Below are positions 1-7,326 of a stretch of 10,000 nt of DNA, piece by piece; position 1 is the first letter of the stretch, and every line of letters begins with the position of its first letter. Under the pieces are notes generated by a model, which saw only the letters and a program-made list of their open reading frames with translations, was not told the origin of the DNA and did no database searches. The translations under genes and the position numbers were made by a program. Source of the stretch: Thiobacillus sp. (GTDB taxonomy: Bacteria; Pseudomonadota; Gammaproteobacteria; Burkholderiales; Thiobacillaceae); NCBI GenBank assembly GCA_020217265.1, contig JAIWOS010000017.1, positions 1 through 10,000 of the forward strand, written 5' to 3'.

Positions 1-531
1 CCTGTCGCGTCGCGTGCGGCCGAGGCCGCGGCTTCCGTAGCACGGCATGCCGAACCCGCCACGCCCGCGAGGCGGGCCAGCCCGGGAGCGGTCGAACCCT
101 CGCCCGTGCCTGCCGTGGTCGCGCAGCAACCCGCGCCGCACGCTGAATGGGACTGGCTCTCCGTCGTGGCCAGCCTGCGGCTGGGCGGCATGGCCAAGAT
201 GCTGGCCGACCACTGCGAACTCGTGAACGGCAGCGCTGATGCAGTGACGCTGCGCGTCGGCGAAGCGCACAGGCACCTGCTCGACGGCGCCTACAAGGAC
301 AAGCTCATCGCGGCCCTGCGCGACAAGTACGGCGCGACCTTGCAGGTGTCGTTCGAGGTCGGCGCGGCGGCGGAACAGACGCCGCAGCAGGTGCGCACCC
401 GTATCCGGGAAACGCGGCAGGCCGAAGCCGTGGCAGCGATCGAATCCGACCCCTTTGTGCGCGAACTGGTCGAAAAATTCGACGGCCAGATCGACGCCGC
501 AACCATACAGCCACTAGGAGAACACCCATGA
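1..531 (+). CDS. dnaX: DNA polymerase III tau subunit, C-terminal part (5' end outside window)
   Basis: The frame is open from base 1 to a TGA at 529-531, so this is the 3' end of a longer gene. The first ~40 residues are an Ala/Pro-rich linker. From about W51 (W-D-W-L-S-V) the sequence matches domain V of tau, the part that binds the polymerase alpha subunit DnaE and couples it to the clamp loader. Recognisable blocks are the helix around [12 protein letters not shown], the strand pair [12 protein letters not shown], and the terminal stretch [18 protein letters not shown] ending in IQPL, as in E. coli tau. The ATPase core and any programmed frameshift site that would yield gamma lie upstream of the window. 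The stop overlaps the ybaB start (ATGA). The identification rests on the domain plus the conserved ybaB-recR neighbourhood. Confidence 0.93.
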   Translation, partial: PVASRAAEAAASVARHAEPATPARRASPGAVEPSPVPAVVAQQPAPHAEWDWLSVVASLRLGGMAKMLADHCELVNGSADAVTLRVGEAHRHLLDGAYKDKLIAALRDKYGATLQVSFEVGAAAEQTPQQVRTRIRETRQAEAVAAIESDPFVRELVEKFDGQIDAATIQPLGEHP

Positions 532-854
532 TGAAAGGCGGCATCGGCAACATGATGAAGCAGGTCCAGCAGGTTCAGGAGAACATGGCCAAGATGCAGG
601 CCAAGCTGGCCGAAATGGAAATCGAGGGCGCTGCCGGCGCAGGCATGGTCAAGGTATTGATGACCTGCAAGTACGACGTGCGCCGCGTCGAGATCGATCC
701 CTCGCTCATGAGCGACGACAAGGAAATGCTGGAAGACCTGATTGCCGCGGCAGTGAACGACGCCGTGCGCAAGGTCGAATCCACCGTGCAGGAAAAAATG
801 GCGAGCGTCACCGCCGGCCTGCCGATTCCGCCCGGCATGAAGCTGCCGTTCTGA
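528..854 (+). CDS. ybaB: YbaB/EbfC family nucleoid-associated protein
   Basis: 108 residues, the usual length for the family (E. coli YbaB has 109). It is a dimeric DNA-binding protein proposed to organise the nucleoid and often linked functionally to RecR. The N-terminal half is a long amphipathic helix ([20 protein letters not shown]). The core GAGMVKV and [20 protein letters not shown] are near-identical to the E. coli protein, and it ends in PPGMKLPF like the family. The first ATG overlaps the dnaX stop as ATGA, and a second ATG follows directly at 531. AGGAG at 516-520 sits 7 bases before the first ATG and 10 before the second, so either could be used. The gene is translationally coupled to dnaX and followed 16 bases later by recR. 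Confidence 0.95.
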   Translation: MMKGGIGNMMKQVQQVQENMAKMQAKLAEMEIEGAAGAGMVKVLMTCKYDVRRVEIDPSLMSDDKEMLEDLIAAAVNDAVRKVESTVQEKMASVTAGLPIPPGMKLPF

Positions 855-870
855 TCGCCGTATTCCCATT

Positions 871-1464
871 GTGCAGCCCGCCGCGCTCGACCACCTGATC
901 GCCGCCCTGCGCGTGCTGCCGGGGGTCGGCCCCAAGTCGGCCGCGCGCATGGCCTATCACCTGCTGCAGCGCGACCGCCGCGGCGCCGAGACGCTGGCCG
1001 GCGCGCTCGACCATGCGCTCAGACACCTGCTGCACTGCCGGCTGTGCAACAATTTTTCCGAAGCCGAAGTGTGCGAGGTGTGCGCGAGCCCGCGCCGTGA
1101 CCGCCGCAAGCTCGCGGTGGTCGAGATGCCGGCCGACTTCAACATGATGGAAGCGACGCAGAGCTACGACGGTCGCTACTTCGTGCTGATGGGGCGATTG
1201 AGCCCGCTCGATGGCGTCGGCCCGCGCGAGATACACCTCGACCGCCTGATCGCCCGCGCGCTCGACGGCGAAGTGGAGGAAGTGCTGCTCGCCACCAACT
1301 TCACGCCGGAAGGCGAAGCCACCGCGCATACCATTGGCGAACTGCTGAAAGCCCGTGGCCTGAAGGTGACCCGGCTGGCGCGTGGCGTGCCCGTGGGCGG
1401 CGAACTCGAATACGTGGACAGCGGCACCCTGGCGCAGGCCGTGCGCGACCGGCGCACCCTTTGA
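871..1464 (+). CDS. recR: recombination mediator protein RecR
   Basis: 197 residues, against 201 in E. coli. RecR acts with RecF and RecO to load RecA on gapped single-stranded DNA. Visible domains in order: N-terminal helix-hairpin-helix ([13 protein letters not shown], residues 16-28), a C4 zinc finger with Cys56-x2-Cys59 and Cys68-x2-Cys71, then the Toprim domain with VVEMPADF (83-90), [18 protein letters not shown] (101-118) and the acidic [12 protein letters not shown] block (141-152). The C-terminal Walker-B-like segment [13 protein letters not shown] is present. The start is GTG at 871, 16 bases after ybaB. No clear Shine-Dalgarno precedes it, so coupling to ybaB is likely. The protein begins MQPA, aligned with the E. 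coli N-terminus, which supports this start. The last residues are shorter than in E. coli. Confidence 0.96.
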   Translation: MQPAALDHLIAALRVLPGVGPKSAARMAYHLLQRDRRGAETLAGALDHALRHLLHCRLCNNFSEAEVCEVCASPRRDRRKLAVVEMPADFNMMEATQSYDGRYFVLMGRLSPLDGVGPREIHLDRLIARALDGEVEEVLLATNFTPEGEATAHTIGELLKARGLKVTRLARGVPVGGELEYVDSGTLAQAVRDRRTL

Positions 1465-1529
1465 CCTGGTGCGACCGGCGGGTGCTGTGAGTGAACGGCA
1501 ATGAAGTTGTATTGTGTGGAATGAAACTG

Positions 1530-1588
1530 ACAGGGAGGGAAGGGAGTTAAGCTGTAGGTTTCCTCCCTGACGCATCTTCCTCCCTGTT
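1530..1588 (+). promoter_or_regulatory. inverted/direct repeat leader upstream of purB
   Basis: The 156-base gap between recR and purB is visibly less GC-rich than its flanks. It holds a purine tract ACAGGGAGGGAA at 1530-1541 and two copies of its near-complement, TTCCTCCCTG, at 1560-1569 and 1577-1586. The left arm can pair with the first copy (about 10 bp, one bulged G, 18-base loop) or with the second (about 11 bp plus a G-U, 35-base loop). The two structures exclude each other. Just downstream is TCTAAT at 1594-1599, a fair -10 hexamer about 21 bases before the purB ATG, with no convincing -35. Whether this acts as a leader RNA switch, a DNA-binding site or a leaky terminator for recR cannot be told from sequence. 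The repeat itself is directly visible; its function is inference. Confidence 0.45.
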
Positions 1589-1602
1589 CCAAATCTAATT
1601 GA

Positions 1603-2994
<1,392 letters not shown>

Positions 2995-3007
2995 GTGGAG
3001 TCCCTGC

Positions 3008-3850
3008 ATGTCTGAACACGCCCTCGACGTCGGCCTCGCCGACTTCAACCAGCACGTTCTTGAAGAATCGAAACATCGTCCGGTGGTGGTCGATTTCTGG
3101 GCGCCGTGGTGCGGCCCGTGCAAATCGCTGAAACCCGTCCTCGAAAAACTCGCGGCCGAATACGGCGGCAAGTTCCTGCTCGCCAAGATCAATTCCGACG
3201 AAAACCAGGAACTCGCCGCACGCTACGCCGTGCGCGGCATTCCCAGCGTGAAGGCGTTCGTGAACGGGCAGCTGGTCGACGAATTCTCCGGCGCGCTGCC
3301 CGAAGGCGAGGTGCGTGCCTTTCTCGACCGTCTCATTCCCAGCCCGGCCGACGAACTGCGCGCGCAGGCGATGGACGCCCGCGGGGCAGGCGACGCTGCC
3401 GGCGCGTTGAGGCTGCTGGCCGAGGCATCGAAGCTCGATCCGCAGAACGTGGGGGTCAGGCTGGACGCTGCCGAGATCATGCTCGACCTGGGCGAGACGG
3501 ACGAGGCCACACGCCTCGTCGGCAGCGTGCCCGACGATGCCGATGCGCGCGTGCCGCAGCTGAAGGCACGACTGCAGTTTGCCGGTGCCAAGGATGCGGA
3601 CGAAACTGCATTGCGCGCGCGGGTGGACGCCGACGGCAACGATCTCGACGCACGGCTCAAACTCGCCAATCTCCTGGTCGCTGCGGGCAACTACGAAGCC
3701 GGCATGGAGCAGCTGCTGGAAATCGTGCGGCGCGACCGCGCCTTTGGCGACGACATCGGCCGCAAGACCCTGCTGTCGGTGTTCAACCTCCTGGGTGGCG
3801 GCGAACTGGTGAGCCGCTACCGGCGCCTGCTGGCCAGTGCGCTGAACTGA
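3008..3850 (+). CDS. cnoX: thioredoxin-TPR co-chaperone, CnoX/YbbN family
   Basis: 280 residues with an N-terminal thioredoxin fold and a C-terminal TPR-like helical region, the CnoX (YbbN) layout. In E. coli this protein protects substrates from oxidative aggregation and hands them to GroEL and DnaK. The thioredoxin active site WAPWCGPCK has both cysteines (Cys35, Cys38), and the cis-proline loop is GIPS with Pro79. E. coli CnoX lacks the canonical CxxC, so this version should have real thiol-disulfide activity, as reported for some other CnoX proteins. Helical repeats run from about residue 113 to the end (AMDARGAGDAAGALRLLAEA and ARLKLANLLVAAGNYEAGMEQLLEIV). GGAG at 2997-3000 lies 7 bases before the ATG. 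No signal peptide is visible, so it is cytosolic. It lies 13 bases downstream of purB. Its TGA directly abuts the stop of the opposite cytochrome gene. Confidence 0.88.
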   Translation: MSEHALDVGLADFNQHVLEESKHRPVVVDFWAPWCGPCKSLKPVLEKLAAEYGGKFLLAKINSDENQELAARYAVRGIPSVKAFVNGQLVDEFSGALPEGEVRAFLDRLIPSPADELRAQAMDARGAGDAAGALRLLAEASKLDPQNVGVRLDAAEIMLDLGETDEATRLVGSVPDDADARVPQLKARLQFAGAKDADETALRARVDADGNDLDARLKLANLLVAAGNYEAGMEQLLEIVRRDRAFGDDIGRKTLLSVFNLLGGGELVSRYRRLLASALN

Positions 3851-4237
3851 TCAATCCCCGGCGTAGCGCGAGACTGCCGCGATTTCCGCGTCGCTGAGCC
3901 GCGCTACCGCCTGCGCCATCTTTGCGGCCCGATCTTCCCGAATCCTGCCGGCGCGGTAGTCGCGCAGCTTTTGCTGCATTTCCGCGGGCGCAATGCCGCG
4001 CAGTGCCGGATTGCCGGCCAAACCCTGACCCAGTTCGCCGTGACACTGCGCGCAATGCGCCGTGTACACATCCAGACCGTAGGGCCGCGCCTCGGGCGGC
4101 AGCGCATCGAGCACGTCGGCGGGGTTGGGCAGCGTCGCGTTGGCGGCCTGGGGGGCGGGGCCGGGGGAATCGCGCTCGCCGCAGGCGGCCAGCAGGGCGC
4201 AGACGATTAGGACGGACATGTGTGGGATGGGGTGCAT
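3851..4237 (-). CDS. monoheme c-type cytochrome, predicted lipoprotein
   Basis: 128 residues. The N-terminus is a short hydrophobic segment ending in LAAC (lipobox, Cys19), so the protein is predicted to be exported, cleaved and lipidated. A Pro/Ala-rich linker follows, then a class I cytochrome c domain with the heme site Cys62-x2-Cys65-His66 (HCAQCHGELGQG). A plausible distal ligand is Met107 in KMAQAVARLSDAEI, and the ending SRYAGD is typical of c553/c4-like domains. The role is presumably periplasmic electron transfer; partner unknown. I chose the ATG at 4235-4237 because AAAGG lies 5 bases upstream; a GTG directly before it is too close to that site. A later ATG (MSVLIV) would give a signal peptide with no hydrophilic n-region. 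The gene is convergent with cnoX with zero bases between stops, and lies just below the greB terminator. Confidence 0.85.
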   Translation of the reverse strand: MHPIPHMSVLIVCALLAACGERDSPGPAPQAANATLPNPADVLDALPPEARPYGLDVYTAHCAQCHGELGQGLAGNPALRGIAPAEMQQKLRDYRAGRIREDRAAKMAQAVARLSDAEIAAVSRYAGD

Positions 4238-4250
4238 CACAACCTTTGAG

Positions 4251-4292
4251 AAAAATTAAATAACGGCATGCGCACTTGCTGCCGCGATGCCG
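4251..4292 (-). terminator. intrinsic terminator after greB
   Basis: Reading the - strand, CGGCAT (4292-4287) pairs with ATGCCG (4269-4264), and inside it GCG pairs with CGC across one bulged base, leaving a 10-base loop. The stem is followed at once by TTATTTAATTTTT (4263-4251), a convincing U-rich tail. It lies 28 bases beyond the greB stop. The tail runs to within 4 bases of the cytochrome Shine-Dalgarno site, so the cytochrome's own promoter must overlap the terminator or lie in greB, or the cytochrome depends on read-through. Confidence 0.7.
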
Positions 4293-4319
4293 TCACCATG
4301 CGATTGCTGCGGAGTGCAT

Positions 4320-4880
4320 TCATGGCAGCGCGACGTAGCGCACTTCGACGATCTCCACCTCGCGCCGCCCCTCCGGAGTCAGCACGACGACGGTGTCGCC
4401 TTCGCGCGCCTTCAAGAGCGCGCGCGCCATCGGCGAAATCCAGGCGATGCGTCCGCGCGCGGCGTCGGCCTCGTCCACGCCCACGATGGCATAGGTCGAT
4501 TCGCTGCCGTCAGTGTCCGCCACGGTGACGGTGGCGCCGAAGAAGACCTGGTCGGTGTCCTCGCGCGTGGCGGGGTCGACGACCTCGGCGTGTTCCAGCC
4601 GTTTCGACAAGAAACGGATGCGGCGGTCCACCTCGCGCAGGCGCTTCTTGCCGTAGAGATAGTCGCCATTTTCCGAGCGGTCGCCGTTGCTCGCCGCCCA
4701 GGCGATGGTCTCCACCAGCTTCGGGCGCTCCACTTTCCACAGCTGGTTGAATTCGGCCTCCAGCTTCGCGTAGCCGGCGGGCGTCAGGTAGTTCTTGCTG
4801 CCGGCGGGCAGCGCGGGCGCGCCGGTGTCGCCTTCATCATCGTCGGCTGCGTCGGATTCCTTTACGAATGCCTTGTTCAT
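4320..4880 (-). CDS. greB: transcription elongation factor GreB
   Basis: 186 residues. It stimulates RNA cleavage by backtracked RNA polymerase through the secondary channel. The N-terminal coiled-coil carries the catalytic acidic tip GDRSENGDY (Asp67, Glu70) and the basic stretch KKRLREVDRRIRFL. The C-terminal FKBP-like domain includes VFFGATVTV and the family block SPMARALLK (149-157). LWKVERP and WAAS are GreB-type rather than GreA-type. Compared with E. coli GreB (158 residues) it has about 28 extra N-terminal residues, acidic then Pro/Ala/Gly-rich, before KNYLTPAGY. I recall such an extension from other betaproteobacterial GreBs. The ATG follows the DUF2905 stop by 4 bases with no clear Shine-Dalgarno, so translation is probably coupled. 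Confidence 0.94.
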   Translation of the reverse strand: MNKAFVKESDAADDDEGDTGAPALPAGSKNYLTPAGYAKLEAEFNQLWKVERPKLVETIAWAASNGDRSENGDYLYGKKRLREVDRRIRFLSKRLEHAEVVDPATREDTDQVFFGATVTVADTDGSESTYAIVGVDEADAARGRIAWISPMARALLKAREGDTVVVLTPEGRREVEIVEVRYVALP

Positions 4881-4884
4881 TGAT

Positions 4885-5085
4885 TCAGCGTCCCAGCAGC
4901 CAGGCGATCAGCGACAGCAGCAGCGAGCCGAGCGCCACACTGGCGAAGGGGAAGTAAAATAAGCCGCGCTTGTGCCGGACGCGCACGTCGCCGGGCAGCC
5001 GGCCCCAGCCCAGACGGTTGAGCCAGGGGGTGAGCAGGCCCAGTACCAGGAGTGCCGCAAAAAGCGTGATCAGCCATTTCAACAT
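4885..5085 (-). CDS. DUF2905 small membrane protein
   Basis: 66 residues with two hydrophobic segments (about 4-22 and 47-64) flanking the conserved family core RLGWGRLPGDVRV (24-36) and FYFPFAS (43-49). This matches DUF2905, a widespread family of small inner-membrane proteins of unknown function. The ATG at 5083-5085 is preceded only by a weak GGGG. The gene is divergent from tcdA with 16 bases between the start codons, and greB follows 4 bases after its stop, so it is the first gene of a two-gene unit. The family match is clear; the function is not known. Confidence 0.85.
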   Translation of the reverse strand: MLKWLITLFAALLVLGLLTPWLNRLGWGRLPGDVRVRHKRGLFYFPFASVALGSLLLSLIAWLLGR

Positions 5086-5101
5086 GCCCCGATTCTAGCC
5101 G

Positions 5102-5836
5102 ATGGACGAAGCCCTGCCGCCGCAATTCGAACGCACCCGCATCCTGCTGGATGCGGGCGAACAGGCGAAGCTCGCGCGCGCCCACGTGCTCGTCGCCGGG
5201 CTGGGCGGCGTCGGCTCCTACTGCGCTGAGGCGCTCGCGCGCGCAGGCGTCGGCCGGCTCACGATCATCGACCACGACGTGGTCGCGCAGTCCAACATCA
5301 ACCGCCAGCTGCCCGCGCTGCTGTCCACCGTGGGCCAACCCAAGGCCGAGGTCATGGCCGCGCGCATCCGCGACATCAATCCTGAGTGCAAGCTGGTCGT
5401 GCGGCGCGAATTCCTCGTTCCCGAGACCGTCGCCGACGCGGTTCCGGCGGATGTCGACTACGTCATCGACTGCATCGATTCGCTCAACTGCAAGGTCGCG
5501 CTCGTCGCCACCAGCGTCGAGCGCGGCCTCAACGTTGCCTCCAGCATGGGTGCTGGCAACAAGCTCGACCCTGCGCGTATCAAGCTCGCCGACATCTCCA
5601 GAACCAGCGTGTGCCCGCTGGCGGCGGTGATGCGCAAGCGGCTCAGGAAACGCGGCATCGCCAAGGGCGTGCTCACCGTGTTCTCCGACGAAGCCGGCCG
5701 CGCCCCGTTGCCGCCGCAGCCGGTCGAAGGCCGCGGCCGCGCACGCGCAGTCAACGGCACCATCAGCTACATGCCGCCGCTGTTCGGTTTGATGCTGGCC
5801 GGCGCGGTGGTGCAGCGGCTCATCGAACAAACGTAA
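5102..5836 (+). CDS. tcdA: tRNA threonylcarbamoyladenosine dehydratase TcdA (CsdL/YgdL)
   Basis: 244 residues, E1/ThiF-like fold. It uses ATP to cyclise t6A37 of ANN-decoding tRNAs to cyclic t6A. The Rossmann nucleotide-binding loop is GLGGVGSYCAEALARAG (33-49), followed by IIDHD (55-59), the NRQLPAL block (67-73), KAEVMAARIRDINPEC (81-96, nearly identical to E. coli), VIDCIDS (121-127) and the SSMGAGNKLDP region (147-157). It is about 25 residues shorter than the E. coli protein, mainly in the second half. The ATG at 5102 has no visible Shine-Dalgarno and lies 16 bases from the divergent DUF2905 start. E. coli TcdA is supplied by the CsdA/CsdE sulfur relay; neither partner is in this window. 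HesA/MoeB-like E1 proteins are alternatives, but the overall match is to TcdA. Confidence 0.93.
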   Translation: MDEALPPQFERTRILLDAGEQAKLARAHVLVAGLGGVGSYCAEALARAGVGRLTIIDHDVVAQSNINRQLPALLSTVGQPKAEVMAARIRDINPECKLVVRREFLVPETVADAVPADVDYVIDCIDSLNCKVALVATSVERGLNVASSMGAGNKLDPARIKLADISRTSVCPLAAVMRKRLRKRGIAKGVLTVFSDEAGRAPLPPQPVEGRGRARAVNGTISYMPPLFGLMLAGAVVQRLIEQT

Positions 5837-5844
5837 AGTTTTAC

Positions 5845-5875
5845 GGCAGGGACGCGCGTCGCACGCGCCTGTGCC
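5845..5875 (+). repeat. GC-rich inverted repeat between tcdA and yidB
   Basis: GCGCGT (5854-5859) and ACGCGC (5863-5868) form a perfect 6-bp stem with a 3-base loop, and GGCA/TGCC (5845-5848, 5872-5875) could add an outer stem after mismatches. No T-run follows, so it is a poor intrinsic terminator. It lies 9 bases after the tcdA stop and may protect the 3' end or be chance in GC-rich DNA. Confidence 0.3.
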
Positions 5876-5907
5876 AAGCTGAATCCTTTCAATGCGAGGA
5901 GACGGCG

Positions 5908-6321
5908 ATGGGAGTGCTGGACAGCGTGATGGGGGCCCTGGGGGGCGCAGGCGGCAACGGCGGCGGCAATGCCATGCTCGACGTGGTAATGCAGATGCTC
6001 TCGAACAAAGGTCAGAACGGCGGGCTCGCAGGCCTGGTGCAGGCTTTCCAGCAGCACGGGCTGGGCGAGCAGATGAGTTCGTGGATCGGCACCGGCCAGA
6101 ATCTCCCTGTCTCTCCCGATCAGATCAAGGCCGTGCTCGGCGGCGGCCAGCTTGGCCAGATTGCCGGTCAGCTCGGCATGAACGAAACCCAGGCCGCCGG
6201 TGGCCTGGCCGACCTCTTGCCGCAGGTGATCGACAAGCTCACGCCGAATGGACAGTTGCCGCAGGGCAACGACCTGATGGCGCAGGGGCTGGACTTGTTG
6301 AAGGGGAAACTGTTCGGCTGA
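5908..6321 (+). CDS. yidB: YidB-like DUF937 protein
   Basis: 137 residues, against 132 in E. coli YidB. Function unknown; the family is cytosolic and small. The N-terminus MGVLDSVMGALGG is followed by a Gly/Asn-rich stretch (11-22) not in E. coli. The family core includes GGLAGLVQAFQQHGLGEQMSSWIG (38-61), a strand/helix block around SPDQIKAVLG (69-78), QLGMNETQAAGGLADLLPQVIDKLTPNG (88-115) and the highly conserved tail GLDLLKGKLF (127-136). GAGGA at 5896-5900 lies 7 bases before the ATG, an excellent ribosome site, which rules out the longer open frame running upstream into tcdA. It probably has its own transcript or reads through from tcdA, 71 bases away. Confidence 0.85.
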   Translation: MGVLDSVMGALGGAGGNGGGNAMLDVVMQMLSNKGQNGGLAGLVQAFQQHGLGEQMSSWIGTGQNLPVSPDQIKAVLGGGQLGQIAGQLGMNETQAAGGLADLLPQVIDKLTPNGQLPQGNDLMAQGLDLLKGKLFG

Positions 6322-6380
6322 GGACGATCTGAGCCGTCCCGGGCACGAAACTGCCACGGTCACCGGTTCGCGGTCGCTTG

Positions 6381-6386
6381 TCTAAT
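6381..6386 (+). promoter_or_regulatory. possible -10 element for the flavin reductase gene
   Basis: TCTAAT matches TATAAT at five of six positions and is preceded by TTG; TAATAT two bases later is an overlapping alternative. No good -35 hexamer is visible 16-18 bases upstream. It lies 33 bases before the ATG at 6420, in a 98-base gap that otherwise shows nothing. Confidence 0.25.
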
Positions 6387-6419
6387 ATGGACCTATCCCA
6401 GTGACCAAGGAATAACGCC

Positions 6420-7085
6420 ATGGATTACACCGTCAACTTGCTCATGAGCCAGTTCGTCACGCATGACGTGAAGCGCTTCATCGTCAGCAAACCCGAGGGT
6501 TTTTCTTATGCGCCGGGGCAGGGGGTCGAACTGGCGATCGACCTGCCTGATCTGCGTGCGCAGGGGCGGCCGTTCACCCCCACCGGGCTGGCCGCCGACC
6601 AGGTGCTGGAATTCACCATCAAGGCCTATGCGGCCCACGCCGGGGTGACGCAGGCGCTGCATAAGCTTGCGCCCGGTGCGCAGCTGTTGATGTCCGAACC
6701 CTTCGGCACCATCAGCTATCAGGGGCCGGGCGTGTTCATCGCCGGCGGCGCGGGCATCACGCCTTTTCTGGCGATTCTGCGCGATCTGGCGCAGCGGGGA
6801 GAACTGGGCGGGCAGACGCTGATTTTTTCCAACAAGGCCCCGCGCGACGTGATCTGCGAAAAGGAATTGCGACACCTGCTGGGGGAGCGCTGCCTGCTGC
6901 TTTGCACCGGGGCCGAGGCGCCCGGATACCTGCATCGCCGGGTCGATCGTGCCTTCCTGGAAGAGACGATCCGGGACTTCGATCAGCGCTTTTACGTCTG
7001 CGGCCCGCCGCCTTTCATGGACGCGGTCAATGGCGCCCTGACGGCGCTGGGCGCGCGTGCGGAAAGTCTGGTGTTCGAACGCTGA
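6420..7085 (+). CDS. FAD/NAD(P)-binding reductase, flavodoxin/ferredoxin reductase family
   Basis: 221 residues, the compact FNR-like module without an iron-sulfur domain. The N-terminal FAD barrel carries RPFTPTG (50-56), the RxxT/S flavin-binding motif, followed by LEFTIKAY. The NAD(P)-binding half has GGAGITPFLAILRDL (109-123), LIFSNKAPRDVI (134-145) and the late motif FYVCGPPPFMDAV (191-203). It ends in LVFER, as in known stand-alone flavodoxin-reductase-like proteins. It should pass hydride from NAD(P)H to FAD and on to an unidentified acceptor in the cytosol. No 2Fe-2S cysteine cluster is seen, so it is not a PyrK- or phthalate-dioxygenase-reductase-type protein. AAGGA at 6407-6411 lies 8 bases before the ATG. 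It is convergent with the lipoprotein gene 37 bases away. Confidence 0.85.
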   Translation: MDYTVNLLMSQFVTHDVKRFIVSKPEGFSYAPGQGVELAIDLPDLRAQGRPFTPTGLAADQVLEFTIKAYAAHAGVTQALHKLAPGAQLLMSEPFGTISYQGPGVFIAGGAGITPFLAILRDLAQRGELGGQTLIFSNKAPRDVICEKELRHLLGERCLLLCTGAEAPGYLHRRVDRAFLEETIRDFDQRFYVCGPPPFMDAVNGALTALGARAESLVFER

Positions 7086-7091
7086 GGCGAA

Positions 7092-7113
7092 CGGCTTCGG
7101 CCGCGCAAGCGCG
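7092..7113. terminator. possible bidirectional hairpin between convergent genes
   Basis: The 37-base gap between the convergent stops holds CGGC-TTCG-GCCG (7092-7103), a stem closed by a cUUCGg-type tetraloop. An overlapping CGCGC-AA-GCGCG palindrome lies at 7102-7113. Only one can form at a time. There is no T-tract on either strand, so termination would need Rho or another mechanism. Placement between two gene ends is the main support. Confidence 0.3.
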
Positions 7114-7122
7114 CTCCCCTGC

Positions 7123-7326
7123 TCATTGCGCCGCGTCGTCGATCTGTTTCTTCTGGGCGTCTGCCGCGTCCAGCACCTGGCCCTCGACGGCGCGCGCCTT
7201 TTCCACTGCCTGGATCTGCGTCTCGAACACGGGCTTGGGCGGGGGTGCCTCGGTTTGCGGTTGCGGCGGCGCATTGCGGTCGCAGGCGGCGAGGGCGAAC
7301 ACGAGGGGAATGAGTAGGCGTTTCAT
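7123..7326 (-). CDS. small predicted lipoprotein, unknown function
   Basis: 67 residues. A charged start (MKR) and hydrophobic core lead to the lipobox LAAC with Cys15, so mature lipidated protein is expected. The next residue is Asp (C-D-R), which in enteric bacteria would hold it in the inner membrane; whether that rule applies here is inference. After the Cys comes a Pro-rich linker (APPQPQTEAPPPKP, 19-32), then a single predicted amphipathic, charge-rich helix with heptad-like spacing (about 37-67). GGAGG (7338-7334) lies 7 bases before the ATG. The start overlaps the stop of the upstream PNPOx-like gene as ATGA, which fixes the start and implies coupling. The frame continues upstream in the same phase, but no lipoprotein signal would exist with an earlier start. 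Confidence 0.8.
   Translation of the reverse strand: MKRLLIPLVFALAACDRNAPPQPQTEAPPPKPVFETQIQAVEKARAVEGQVLDAADAQKKQIDDAAQ

Noticed and set aside
1453..1473. CGCACC/GGTGCG inverted repeat around the recR stop, with a GCGACCGGCG direct repeat at 1445 and 1471
   Set aside because: Six-base stem, no T-run after it, and short GC-rich repeats of this size are expected by chance here.
1533..1546. G-quadruplex in the purine tract before purB
   Set aside because: Only three runs of three Gs are present; a fourth is missing nearby.
5092..5097. TAGAAT on the - strand as a -10 for the DUF2905-greB unit
   Set aside because: No -35 at usable spacing (the nearest TTG-like hexamer is about 22 bases away), and transcription would begin at the start codon itself.
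5386..5907. In-frame upstream extension of the YidB-like gene into tcdA
   Set aside because: The extension is Arg/Ala-rich shadow sequence over tcdA, and the ATG at 5908 has an excellent Shine-Dalgarno and the family N-terminus.
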